A stretch of 64,000 nucleotides of DNA, from assembly GCA_965223405.1 (NCBI GenBank), contig CBDCWO010000006.1:1550001-1614000 (forward strand), in the 5' to 3' direction. This DNA is from CBDCWO01 sp965223405. Lineage in GTDB: Bacteria; Bacteroidota; Bacteroidia; Chitinophagales; Saprospiraceae. Below the pieces are notes generated by a model, which had not been told where the DNA came from, did not search any database, and saw nothing but the letters and a program-made list of their open reading frames with translations. This document shows, piece after piece, positions 1 through 8,378 of the stretch (position 1 is the first letter of the stretch; every line of letters starts with the position of its first letter). The translations under genes were made by a program, and so were the position numbers.

Positions 1-845
1 TTTGTTGCATCCATTCTTTGAACTTATTCCTACCTTTGATACAAAGTTTGGCATATTTAGATATATTTTCCATTGCATGATAAAAGTCCAATATTTGAAG
101 TGCTTCTGGGTATTCTGCCTTTACCCAATTCTGTATCCATATCGCACCATCATTTATATACACCAAACGTTTACCTAGCTTCGAGTAGTCATCCAATAAC
201 GTCGATATCTTTAGTTCAAATTCTTTATGACAGCCTAAGTGAGCGACGTATTCACTGTCTCTAATCCACTGTCTATCTGTACCTTCTGGTAATATCGAGC
301 TGCCTTTGAATACCCTGCCCAACTTCACCTCCTTCCATTTATCTTCTTTGGTAAACAACTGAGATCCGTCCACTTGACAATAAACTATATCTGTCGGACC
401 AACATTGGGCTTGTCATACCGATCTTCTTCATCCACCCATTGCCTTGCTTGTTGACCCATCCCATCAGTTAGCCGATATATCGCCGTATCGTTCGTTTCT
501 ATTTCTAACAATCTGTTAGCTACTGATGCTCCATCTTCATAACAACTATGCTGTCCGATGAATACCAACTTGCCCTCCAAATAAGGACTCACTTTTACCG
601 ATTCAATTTGTTCAATATAAGAATGTGACTTGTTCAACTCAATTTTTCCAAAACCGCTTTGAATTCTCTTTTTTTTTTCGGTTTACAACAGGTTCACCAA
701 GCGAACTTTCAAATAATTCCCGACCAAAGTCTTTCATCAAATACGTGAATTTCTCCTCGTAATCATAAAAACTCTCTGTGCCGTCTAGGTTCTCTACATC
801 ATTCAACAGGCGGTCAAACTTTTTTTGTAATTTAACCCTGTCCAT
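1..845 (-). pseudogene. ISKra4-like IS transposase, frame-split and cut by window edge
   Basis: A 68-codon frame starts at 845 (MDRVKLQKKF) and stops at 639. The rest of the protein continues without stops in another frame from about 669 to the window start, with QVDGSQLF, YINDGAIW and LDFYHAMENI, which are the kind of DDE-transposase motifs seen in ISKra4-family elements. The two frames meet at ten consecutive T on the plus strand (669-678, A10 in the mRNA sense). Removing one A joins them into one protein running NRKKKRIQSGFGKIEL, so the element either uses slippage at the A run or carries an inactivating single-base insertion. The third acidic residue and the far end of the element lie outside the window. 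The near IS end is probably close to 918, where the minus strand reads GGGTGCATTTCAAAATG, but no partner repeat is visible. Family placement is from motif memory. Confidence 0.75.
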
Positions 846-953
846 GATTTCTCTATTTTGGTTGTATAGCTAATTTAACACATATATTTCAATTTTCTGG
901 ACATTTTGAAATGCACCCAAATTTGCTAATGGCTATCAACCTGAAATACAAAT

Positions 954-1421
954 TTATGAAGAAAGCAAGTCTAACCAGGTTTTAAGTACTGCAAGAAGCA
1001 AATTGCGTGATTCCGGTAATATCTCTGAGTTATCTTCAGCATGAATAGCCTCATGAATGAATGTGAGGATATTTGGCTGTGTGGTGTCTTTCGCATAGGT
1101 CTCATAAACTTGGTCATAATCCTTGACCTCTTCAGCAATCTTCCAATTTTTCTCTTCTACCTTGATGATTTCTTCTGGATCAATTACTTGTCTTAATGAT
1201 TTGTCCTCGTAAATTATTTGATAGATTACCAAGGCAATAAATTGCAAATAAGATCTTTCATTTTCAGTAAATACCTTAAACTCATCCTGAAATAAATACG
1301 CCAAAAGATGTGGATTCCTAGTTACCAACTCATCTGCAACCCGCGGAAGATAATTGGTGTTGGCTTCCGCCAGATCAATGATGTGATCTATTGCTTCAAA
1401 GGAAATTTCCTTGATTTTCAT
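954..1421 (-). CDS. hypothetical protein, partner of aspartoacylase-like gene
   Basis: A 155-residue soluble acidic protein without signal peptide, membrane segment or recognisable catalytic motif; it looks mostly alpha-helical. Its start overlaps the end of the upstream aspartoacylase-like gene by 26 bases on the same strand, so the two are translationally coupled and probably work together. I do not recognise a named family and assign no function. The reading frame, the conserved-looking hydrophobic/acidic pattern and the operon overlap make it a convincing gene. Confidence 0.7.
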   Translation of the reverse strand: MKIKEISFEAIDHIIDLAEANTNYLPRVADELVTRNPHLLAYLFQDEFKVFTENERSYLQFIALVIYQIIYEDKSLRQVIDPEEIIKVEEKNWKIAEEVKDYDQVYETYAKDTTQPNILTFIHEAIHAEDNSEILPESRNLLLAVLKTWLDLLSS

Positions 1422-2361
1422 TAATTATATCTTCAATGATAAAAAAACCATCCTCACCTTGTTTTTGATATAACGGGAGCAATACTCTCCCATTATATTT
1501 GGCGTGTATTTCACCCCTTTTGTCTCTGGCCAACAACTGGCCTTGTTTGACACTTTGAAAATTCCTGAAATTCGGGAGCATGGTGAAATGATCACTATTC
1601 GTTATACTATGGTGATACAATACTTCGGTCAATTTAGGTAATCCAGCAGCATGGTCCATCAATACTTTTAAATGTTGACTTTCCACATCACTGGGGTTGA
1701 CACAATGAATAGCCCGCATACAACAGGTAATGGCAGCGATGCATCGGTTTACGGAAAGAAGTTCATCGTGATGTCCCGCTTCGAATGAAATTGTACGTAC
1801 CGGCAATCCATATCGAGAACTATTAAAAAAATGCAAGACGGTACCCTTGAGATCATTAATCATACCTTTTACGACCGGGGCTGGCAAGTCCATAGCCAGG
1901 ATTGTACTGGGTTCATCATCAGCAACAATGCTGAATATTCCACCAAAAGAAGAGGTGGTGTGCAAATCCAAAAATACAATTTCGTCGGGTTGGTATTTAT
2001 CAATTTCTGCATCGATAATGTGAAGGATTTCACGCATTTCTTGTTCCTCCGATGTTAATGTAAAGACTCCGTTGTTGGATATTTTATCAATTCTTTCGTT
2101 TTCCCAGCTTCGATTCAGGTCATGATCAATATACCTTACCCGGTGTTTATATGCTTCCAGATTCGATAAGATACCTAAGAACCGACCGTTAAAAATAAAA
2201 TCCGGATTGGTGATCGGCTCTACTTCCAACATTTTTATCATCAATTCTATAGCCTTAACTCCTGCCGGTTCATTTCCATGCATACCCCCAAAACAGATCA
2301 ACAAGGGACCTCTGCGATGTCCGATGTATCTTCCTATAATATGCTTTTTGATCCGGTTCAT
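1396..2361 (-). CDS. succinylglutamate desuccinylase/aspartoacylase family zinc hydrolase
   Basis: A roughly 321-residue M14-like zinc amidohydrolase of the AstE/AspA family. GGMHGNEPAG near residue 25 supplies the first zinc ligands (His, Glu), DLNRSW follows near residue 80, FLDLHTTSS supplies the second His, and SFEAGHHDE the catalytic Glu region. Such enzymes remove an acyl group from an N-acyl amino acid, but the substrate cannot be read from the sequence. I place the start at MNRIKK (2361) rather than the Met six codons upstream, because a perfect -7 element TATATTTG (minus strand, 2377-2384) lies so close that transcription should begin at about 2370. The downstream hypothetical gene overlaps its 3' end. 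Confidence 0.85.
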   Translation of the reverse strand: MNRIKKHIIGRYIGHRRGPLLICFGGMHGNEPAGVKAIELMIKMLEVEPITNPDFIFNGRFLGILSNLEAYKHRVRYIDHDLNRSWENERIDKISNNGVFTLTSEEQEMREILHIIDAEIDKYQPDEIVFLDLHTTSSFGGIFSIVADDEPSTILAMDLPAPVVKGMINDLKGTVLHFFNSSRYGLPVRTISFEAGHHDELLSVNRCIAAITCCMRAIHCVNPSDVESQHLKVLMDHAAGLPKLTEVLYHHSITNSDHFTMLPNFRNFQSVKQGQLLARDKRGEIHAKYNGRVLLPLYQKQGEDGFFIIEDIINENQGNFL

Positions 2362-2376
2362 AGAATAATGAAGCCA

Positions 2377-2384
2377 CAAATATA
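2377..2384 (-). promoter_or_regulatory. -7 promoter element of aspartoacylase-like gene
   Basis: The minus strand reads TATATTTG, a full match to the Bacteroidota -7 consensus TAnnTTTG, about 16 bases before the ATG at 2361. No clear TTTG or TTG box sits 19-20 bp further upstream, so the -33 half is weak. Its position argues for the shorter protein start. Confidence 0.5.
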
Positions 2385-2393
2385 GTTAATCAG

Positions 2394-2525
2394 AGTTTGG
2401 AATACTCATGTCTAAAGAGGTTTGAATGGTGATGAGCCAAATTATTTAGATATGATCTACAATAGCCAAACAATCTTTCGGATGATAGTTTAGCTATCAA
2501 TCCTAACGGGTGAATATTCCAAACT
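2394..2525. repeat. 132-bp segment bounded by 11-bp perfect inverted repeats
   Basis: AGTTTGGAATA at 2394-2404 is exactly inverted as TATTCCAAACT at 2515-2525. The interior contains no gene and holds a small TGATAG/CTATCA hairpin (2483-2499). The arrangement resembles a miniature inverted-repeat element, but there is no obvious target duplication and no second copy in this window, so this is only a candidate. The rest of the gene-free stretch 2362-2770 shows no RNA gene or further structure that I can see. Confidence 0.3.
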
Positions 2526-2770
2526 TTAGATTCGGCATTATTGCAGCTAAAATTCATCTGGAAGACCATGCTTTATATTTATTCATTACATGAGATTATA
2601 TTGAACTTTGTATCTAATAGATATTCAAACACTTATCATTTATCCAGGAAACAGCTCATATTTTGATCAAAAAACAGCTGTCGAAAAGTTAATTAATCCC
2701 TCTATACATGTTGAAAAGGAGCCAAAATCTTTCTATATATTTAGATAAATTCTTTCTTCAACTAATATAT

Positions 2771-3151
2771 ATGAAAACACTATTTTTTCTAATTTTTTCC
2801 TTTTCCTGTTTGATTTGTGAAGCTCAGAATATTCTATGGGCTGATCAGGGAGTGGGACCTTACAACTATTCCTACCCTATCCCAGTGGGGGATTATCATT
2901 TTGGTTATCAGTTTCATTGCGATTGGTATTGTGGCATTAAAACAAGAACAAGTACAGTTAGTCATACGGCAATATTTTTCGATAAATTAAGCCTTTTTGA
3001 TCATTGTCTGACAATAGATATCCCTATTTTCGATAAAACAGGAAATAGTAGCCATGGCCCATATACTGGTTTATTATTTTGGAGCTTTAAGCGAACGCGT
3101 ATTAGTTGTTTTGATTTTCGTATAAAAAGGCCAACATCATTTAGGTCTTGA
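2771..3151 (+). pseudogene. truncated secreted protein remnant
   Basis: From 2771 the frame begins MKTLFFLIFSFSCLICEAQ, a good Sec signal peptide with an A-Q cleavage region, followed by an aromatic-rich stretch (WADQGVGPYNYSYPI). The last 35-40 residues are basic and irregular and look out of frame, and the frame stops at 3151 after only about 126 residues, far shorter than typical secreted T9SS cargo in this phylum. I read it as the 5' part of a decayed secreted-protein gene. A Met 21 codons upstream (2708) keeps the frame open but precedes the signal peptide. No family is recognised. Confidence 0.4.
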
Positions 3152-3264
3152 TTGGAATGTAGTATGGCTTTAGCAAGTTGTCAAAATTTATAACCATCAA
3201 ATAATCAGGTAGTTAGATCACACTTAATAAATCTAAAATCGGGTTAAATTTTAATAAAACAATA

Positions 3265-3296
3265 TTTGGCTTACCGGGATGAAACACCTATCTTTG
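3265..3296 (+). promoter_or_regulatory. promoter of atpDC
   Basis: TTTG at 3265-3268 and TATCTTTG at 3289-3296 are separated by 20 bp, matching the Bacteroidota sigma-A pattern. Transcription should begin near 3303, some 30 bases before the atpD start. Confidence 0.75.
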
Positions 3297-3332
3297 CCCC
3301 GATTTTTAAGCCCTTTTTAGATAAAATAACAT

Positions 3333-4853
3333 ATGGCTAATTTAGGAAAAGTAAAGCAAGTAATCGGTCCGGTTGTGGACGTTAGTTTTGAAGAAGAAGG
3401 AAGTGTCCTTCCGGATATTTTAAATGCATTAATTATTAAACGTGATGATGGTGATGATTTGGTGTTGGAATGTCAACAACATTTAGGTGAGGATAGCGTC
3501 CGTACAGTTGCGATGGATTCTACAGATGGATTGTACCGTGGAATGTTAGTGGAAGATACAGGCACCCAGATCAGTATGCCTACCGGTGATCAAATCAAAG
3601 GACGACTGTTCAATGTAGTGGGTAAATCAATTGATGGAATAAAGGAGGTAGACACGCAAGCAGCTAGACGACCGATTCACAATAAACCACCTGTATTTGA
3701 AGAACTCAGTACTGAAACTGAGGTACTTTATACCGGTATCAAGGTAATTGACCTAATTGAACCTTACGCAAAAGGGGGTAAAATTGGACTTTTTGGAGGT
3801 GCTGGAGTAGGGAAGACCGTATTGATCCAGGAATTGATTAATAACATTGCAAAAGGATATGAAGGGATTTCAGTCTTTGCAGGAGTAGGTGAAAGAACCC
3901 GGGAAGGGAATGACCTTATGCGGGAAATGCTGGAAGCAGGCATTATAAACTACGGGGAAAAGTTCATGGACTCTATGGAAAAAGGTGGATGGGATCTATC
4001 AGAAGTAGATGAAAACGAACTCAAACAGTCCAAAGCGACTTTTGTATTTGGGCAAATGAATGAACCACCAGGAGCCAGAGCCCGAGTTGCCTTGTCCGGA
4101 TTAACCATTGCAGAGTATTACCGGGATGGAGATCTCTCCGATCCGGCAGGAGGACGAGACATTTTGTTTTTCATTGACAACATATTCCGATTTACTCAAG
4201 CCGGATCAGAAGTGTCTGCGCTTTTGGGAAGAATGCCTTCAGCGGTTGGATACCAACCAACACTGGCCACGGAGATGGGTTTGATGCAAGAAAGGATTAC
4301 TTCTACCAAACGTGGCTCTATTACATCGGTACAAGCTGTATATGTACCGGCAGATGATTTGACTGATCCCGCCCCGGCTACCACTTTTGCCCATTTGGAT
4401 GCGACTACTGTATTAAGTAGAAAAATTGCCAGTATGGGTATCTATCCGGCCGTGGATCCTCTTGATTCTTCTTCCAGAATTTTGGATCCTATGATCATTG
4501 GAGATCAGCATTATCAAACGGCACAAGATGTGATCCATATTCTTCAAAGAAACAATGAACTTCAGGATATCATTGCCATCCTAGGGATGGAGGAATTATC
4601 CGAAGATGACAAGCTGGTTGTGCACAGGGCACGGAGGGTGCAAAGATTCCTTTCTCAACCATTCCATGTGGCAGAAGCTTTTACAGGATTGCCAGGGGTA
4701 TTGGTACCAATAGAAGAAACCATTAGAGGTTTTAACATGATCATCAATGGAGAAATGGATGAATATCCAGAAGCCGCTTTCAACCTGGTTGGAACTATCG
4801 ATGAAGCTGCAGAAAAAGGTAAAAAGATGCTAGATGAAGCTGCTAAAGGCTAA
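3333..4853 (+). CDS. atpD: F1 ATP synthase subunit beta
   Basis: Catalytic beta subunit of the F1 sector, working with alpha at the inner face of the cytoplasmic membrane to make ATP from the proton or sodium gradient. The 506-residue protein has the beta-barrel N-domain, the Walker A loop GGAGVGKT at residues 155-162, GERTREG, the Walker B strand ending DILFFIDN, and the ALLGRMPSAVGYQPTLA segment. A lineage insertion around residues 205-230 (EKGGWDLSEVDENELK) is as I expect for Bacteroidota. It is followed after 12 bases by atpC. The rest of the ATP synthase genes are absent here, which is usual in this phylum, where atpDC form a separate operon. Confidence 0.98.
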   Translation: MANLGKVKQVIGPVVDVSFEEEGSVLPDILNALIIKRDDGDDLVLECQQHLGEDSVRTVAMDSTDGLYRGMLVEDTGTQISMPTGDQIKGRLFNVVGKSIDGIKEVDTQAARRPIHNKPPVFEELSTETEVLYTGIKVIDLIEPYAKGGKIGLFGGAGVGKTVLIQELINNIAKGYEGISVFAGVGERTREGNDLMREMLEAGIINYGEKFMDSMEKGGWDLSEVDENELKQSKATFVFGQMNEPPGARARVALSGLTIAEYYRDGDLSDPAGGRDILFFIDNIFRFTQAGSEVSALLGRMPSAVGYQPTLATEMGLMQERITSTKRGSITSVQAVYVPADDLTDPAPATTFAHLDATTVLSRKIASMGIYPAVDPLDSSSRILDPMIIGDQHYQTAQDVIHILQRNNELQDIIAILGMEELSEDDKLVVHRARRVQRFLSQPFHVAEAFTGLPGVLVPIEETIRGFNMIINGEMDEYPEAAFNLVGTIDEAAEKGKKMLDEAAKG

Positions 4854-4865
4854 GAAATACAATTT

Positions 4866-5120
4866 ATGAGATTAATTATCCTTACTCCTGAAAAACAGAT
4901 CTTTAATGGAGATATTATCTCTGTCAAAGTACCAGGTACTAATGGTCAATTCGAAATACTGCGAGGCCATGCACCTATAGTCTCTGCATTGGAAAATGGT
5001 AAAATCAGAATTATTACTGATAAAGAAGAAAAAATTGAAATTGAGATTGTTAAAGGGTTTATCGAAGTATTAAATAATGAAGTTTCATTGTTAATACAGC
5101 AAATGGTTACTCAAACATAA
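4866..5120 (+). CDS. atpC: F1 ATP synthase subunit epsilon, short form
   Basis: An 84-residue epsilon subunit, beginning MRLIILTPEKQIF and containing the beta-sandwich motifs VPGTNGQFEILRGHAP and a Val-Ser-rich end. It consists of the N-terminal beta-sandwich alone and lacks the C-terminal helical hairpin (typical full length about 130-140 residues) that inhibits ATP hydrolysis in other bacteria. Short forms occur in Bacteroidota, so this is probably intact. It couples the central stalk to the c-ring and is cotranscribed with atpD. Confidence 0.93.
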   Translation: MRLIILTPEKQIFNGDIISVKVPGTNGQFEILRGHAPIVSALENGKIRIITDKEEKIEIEIVKGFIEVLNNEVSLLIQQMVTQT

Positions 5121-5133
5121 TAATATTTCAAGT

Positions 5134-5174
5134 GGTAATTGAGTATATTTCTTTTGTTCAATATACTAGTTACC
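5134..5174. other. long imperfect hairpin after atpC
   Basis: GGTAATTG at 5134-5141 and GTATATT at 5143-5149 pair with AATATACTAGTTACC at 5160-5174, giving about 15 pairs with two G-T wobbles, one bulged A and a ten-base loop. No T-tract follows on either strand, so a classic intrinsic terminator is unlikely. It could be an mRNA 3'-end stabiliser or a protein-binding palindrome between atpC and the E1 gene. A short open frame here (5179-5385) has no protein-like character and is not called. Confidence 0.4.
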
Positions 5175-5220
5175 CAAAATGAGGTTATCATTTTCCCGAC
5201 ATTACCATAAGGATAGTCCT

Positions 5221-5228
5221 TACTTTTG
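5221..5228 (+). promoter_or_regulatory. possible -7 element for the fused E1 gene
   Basis: TACTTTTG matches TAnnTTTG exactly, but it lies about 190 bases before the ATG at 5412 and has no clear -33 partner. If used, the mRNA has a long leader. Confidence 0.3.
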
Positions 5229-5411
5229 CACTTCAGGCATTTCGATAATGAAATCCAATTTGTTACTCATTGAGACAAAATCGCAATTTTTGTTAACATT
5301 AAATTTTGCGATTTATACAGTCCTTTTGGTAAGAACATTGTCGGTTTTAATAGCACAAATTACACCTTATATTCAGGTCCCGTAAATACTTAAAACACGC
5401 CCTACTCCAGC

Positions 5412-7481
5412 ATGAAAAAGAAAAGCAAGAAATTATCAAAGACGGTCTTAAGGAATGCTTTTCAATATGCTTATACCGCCAAGTACATGGCGCAGTACTA
5501 TGAACAAAATTTTAAATTTGTTTCAAAATATGTTCATGCTACTTCCAGAGGACATGAAGCCATTCAAGTTGCCTTGGGAATGCAACTTCTACCCAGAGAT
5601 TATTTATCAGCTTATTATCGGGATGATGCCATGTTACTGTCTATTGGCCTCGAGCCTTATGAACTTATGTTACAACTGATGGCAAAAAAAGACGATCCTT
5701 TTTCCGGGGGTCGTGCTTATTATACACATCCCAGCTTAAAGGATCCTGGAAAACCATTGATACCTCACCAATCCTCGGCAACTGGTATGCAGGCAATCCC
5801 GACCACCGGTATTGCATTAGGTTTAAGATATAAAGAAACTCAAAATCTAATTACCCCGGATGAAAAAGGTGCAGTAGTGGTTTGCTCGCTTGGCGATGGA
5901 TCAATGACTGAAGGGGAAGTATCTGAAGCACTACAAATGTCAATACTCAAGAAGCTTCCCATTTTGTATTTAGTTCAGGATAATGATTGGGATATCTCTG
6001 CTTATAAAGATGAAGTAAGAGGAATGAATGCCTATCAATATGCACAGGGTTTTCCAGGTCTGGATTCATATCAGGTAAATGGCAACGATTTTATCGAATC
6101 GTATCAGTTGATAAGAAAGGTACTTTCATACATACGACGAAAACGAAGGCCTGTATTGGTTCATGCTAAAGTACCTCTGCTTAATCACCATACTTCCGGA
6201 GTTCGTATGGAGTGGTACCGGGATGATTTAACCGTCCATCAAGAGAAAGATCCTATACCCATTCTAGAAGAAAATCTATTGGAATGGGGCTTCGATGAGG
6301 AGGAAATTAATGAGCTAAAATTATCCTGTCAAAACAAAGTAATCAAAGCTTTTGAAAAAGCTCAAGCTGCCGAAGATCCATTACCCTCTGATCTATATAC
6401 TTCTGATTTTGCTCCAACCCCCATCCGGAGTGAATCTGGAAACAGAATTGGCCCAGGAGAGCAACCCGCGGTCATGGTGGACTGTGCTTTACATGCTATT
6501 GACGAATTGATGCAGAAACATCCGGAATGTTTGTTATATGGTCAGGATGTGGGCAGAAGGCTTGGTGGAGTCTTCCGTGAAGCCGCAACACTTGCTGAAA
6601 AATATGGAGATGAACGAGTATTTAATACCCCCATCCAGGAGGCATTTATCATTGGAAGTACAGTCGGAATGTCTGCCGTCGGTCTAAAACCAATTGTAGA
6701 GGTACAATTTGCTGATTATATTTGGCCCGGATTAAACCAGTTGTTTACTGAGGTTAGCCGATCTTGCTATCTTTCAAATGGGAAATGGCCAGTAAGTGCG
6801 ATAATTAGAGTCCCTACAGGTGCCTACGGTGGTGGTGGCCCCTACCATTCATCGAGCGTAGAAAGTGTAGTTACTAACATTAAGGGCATTAAGATTGCCT
6901 ATCCCAGTAATGGGTCTGACCTCAAAGGATTGCTCAAAGCGGCTTTCTACGATCCCAATCCAGTAGTGATATTCGAGCATAAAGGTTTGTACTGGTCTAA
7001 AGTTCCTCATACTGAAAGTGCAAAAGTAATTGAGCCTGATGCAGATTATATTCTTCCATTTGGAAAGGGAAGATTAGTAATTAGTGCTGATGACCGGCAA
7101 TATGTAGCCAATCAAACTGTGCTTATTATTACCTACGGCATAGGAGTACATTGGAGCCTTCAAGCAGCCGAGGAGTTCCCAGGTCAGATAACGATCCTGG
7201 ATCTTAGAACTCTTTACCCTCTTGATGAATCATTGATCTTGGAAAGTTGCAAAAGGCATAACCGGGTTTTGATCCTTACTGAAGAACCAAAAAATCAGTC
7301 CTTCAGTCAAGCTCTAGCTGGTCGTATACAACAGGAATGTTTTCAATGGTTAGATGCACCTATATTGGTGATTGGATCTAAAAATGTACCTGCCGTACCA
7401 TTGAATCTAGAACTGGAAAAGGAATACTTGCCCTCCCTCACAGAAATATCTAAAGGCATTTCCTACCTATTACATTATTAA
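5412..7481 (+). CDS. fused alpha/beta 2-oxoacid dehydrogenase E1
   Basis: Thiamine-diphosphate E1 in which alpha and beta subunits are joined in one 689-residue chain. The alpha half (about 1-330) holds RGHEA, the cofactor motif GDGSMTEGEV ending in QDNDWDIS, and KVPLLNHHTSG. The beta half (about 350-689) holds YGQDVGRRLGGVFR, FNTPIQEAFI, EVQFADYIWP, RVPTGAYGGGGPYHSSS and a C-terminal transketolase-like domain with TEEPK. The family decarboxylates branched-chain 2-oxoacids or pyruvate and hands acyl groups to a lipoyl E2; E2 and E3 are not in this window. The branched-chain assignment is the usual one for this fusion in Bacteroidota, but substrate is inferred. Confidence 0.9.
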   Translation: MKKKSKKLSKTVLRNAFQYAYTAKYMAQYYEQNFKFVSKYVHATSRGHEAIQVALGMQLLPRDYLSAYYRDDAMLLSIGLEPYELMLQLMAKKDDPFSGGRAYYTHPSLKDPGKPLIPHQSSATGMQAIPTTGIALGLRYKETQNLITPDEKGAVVVCSLGDGSMTEGEVSEALQMSILKKLPILYLVQDNDWDISAYKDEVRGMNAYQYAQGFPGLDSYQVNGNDFIESYQLIRKVLSYIRRKRRPVLVHAKVPLLNHHTSGVRMEWYRDDLTVHQEKDPIPILEENLLEWGFDEEEINELKLSCQNKVIKAFEKAQAAEDPLPSDLYTSDFAPTPIRSESGNRIGPGEQPAVMVDCALHAIDELMQKHPECLLYGQDVGRRLGGVFREAATLAEKYGDERVFNTPIQEAFIIGSTVGMSAVGLKPIVEVQFADYIWPGLNQLFTEVSRSCYLSNGKWPVSAIIRVPTGAYGGGGPYHSSSVESVVTNIKGIKIAYPSNGSDLKGLLKAAFYDPNPVVIFEHKGLYWSKVPHTESAKVIEPDADYILPFGKGRLVISADDRQYVANQTVLIITYGIGVHWSLQAAEEFPGQITILDLRTLYPLDESLILESCKRHNRVLILTEEPKNQSFSQALAGRIQQECFQWLDAPILVIGSKNVPAVPLNLELEKEYLPSLTEISKGISYLLHY

Positions 7482-7552
7482 TTTTTTTCAGATATAAGTC
7501 GCTGTATTTAAGCAAAAAAATAGTATTTTAACCGGGACTAACGCGATATGAA

Positions 7553-8206
7553 ATGAAAATAATACAATTTTTGGCTCTGAGTGTGATAATATTCAGCTGG
7601 ATAAGTTGTGCACAGTTATCCAGTTTTCAAACGGCAAAAACAGTAGGTAAAGAAAATGCGGAAATCGGATTTGCAGCCAGCGGAGCGGGATTTACGGATT
7701 TTATAGATAACGCGGAAGATGAAACAGCAGTACTGCCGGTATTGGAAATGTGGGGGCGTTATGGAGTAGGTGAAAATCTTGATGTAGGCATTAAGTTATC
7801 AACAGGATTGTCAGGAGTTTTTGACCTAAAGTACCAATTTGTAGGAGACCGTGATAGTAAATTTGCAATGGCCTTAGGTGGTGGCTTGGGATTTCAAGGT
7901 GGCACTTTGGATGATTTTATCTTACAGGGACATATTCCTCTCCATATGTCAATTCATCCTTCTCCCAAATTTGGCATTTATCTTACACCCAGATTTATAT
8001 CCCAATTCATCATCGGTACAGCAAGTGTAAATTATGGAGGCGGATCATTTGGACTTGAATTTGGTCAGAAAGTTAAATTCATGACTGAGTTTAACTATTA
8101 TAAACTCTTGAATGAGATTCAAGATACCGATGAATTATTTAGTGATTTCGGTATCGGATTATACCAGGTTGGCATGGGTTTTAAGTTTCGAATTGGTAAT
8201 AATTAA
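7553..8206 (+). CDS. outer-membrane lipoprotein with beta-barrel-like repeats
   Basis: A 217-residue protein with a lipoprotein signal (hydrophobic core, then WISCAQ with Cys about residue 19). The mature part is Gly-rich with alternating strands such as YGVGENLDVGIKLSTG, FAMALGGGLGFQGG and a terminal GMGFKFRIG, typical of a small outer-membrane beta-barrel or porin-like family. It lies 71 bases after the E1 gene on the same strand, but no functional link is apparent. No specific family is recognised. Confidence 0.65.
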   Translation: MKIIQFLALSVIIFSWISCAQLSSFQTAKTVGKENAEIGFAASGAGFTDFIDNAEDETAVLPVLEMWGRYGVGENLDVGIKLSTGLSGVFDLKYQFVGDRDSKFAMALGGGLGFQGGTLDDFILQGHIPLHMSIHPSPKFGIYLTPRFISQFIIGTASVNYGGGSFGLEFGQKVKFMTEFNYYKLLNEIQDTDELFSDFGIGLYQVGMGFKFRIGNN

Positions 8207-8378
8207 TTAATTCAGAGAGTCCAAGTAACTAATCCCAGCAGCGTTAATGCTAATGCGATGGTCGGTCTTAGAATTTGATATATCCCTCATGTAATGGCTC
8301 CATCATAGGTCTTAATGGATTGCACCTGCAAGACCAAAATCGGAAATGAATTTGGATTGATAAAAGTTCGGTTTGGTG

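Noticed and set aside
3020..3130. Membrane-like frame (HILVYYFGALSERVLVVLIF) overlapping the truncated secreted protein
   Set aside because: It is only about 24 codons long after an internal ATG and has no homologue that I recognise; probably an alternate-frame artefact of the decayed gene.
5179..5385. 68-codon open frame between atpC and the E1 gene
   Set aside because: Composition is not protein-like, there is no recognisable motif, and an exact -7 element lies within it; it is most likely leader or intergenic DNA.
8207..8378. Short coding-like pieces between the lipoprotein and the giant propeller gene, such as ILRPTIALALTLLGL on the minus strand and FGLIKVRFGANWF on the plus strand
   Set aside because: Each is about 24 codons long, bounded by stops, and they are on opposite strands; they may be remnants of barrel or membrane genes but cannot be joined into one frame.
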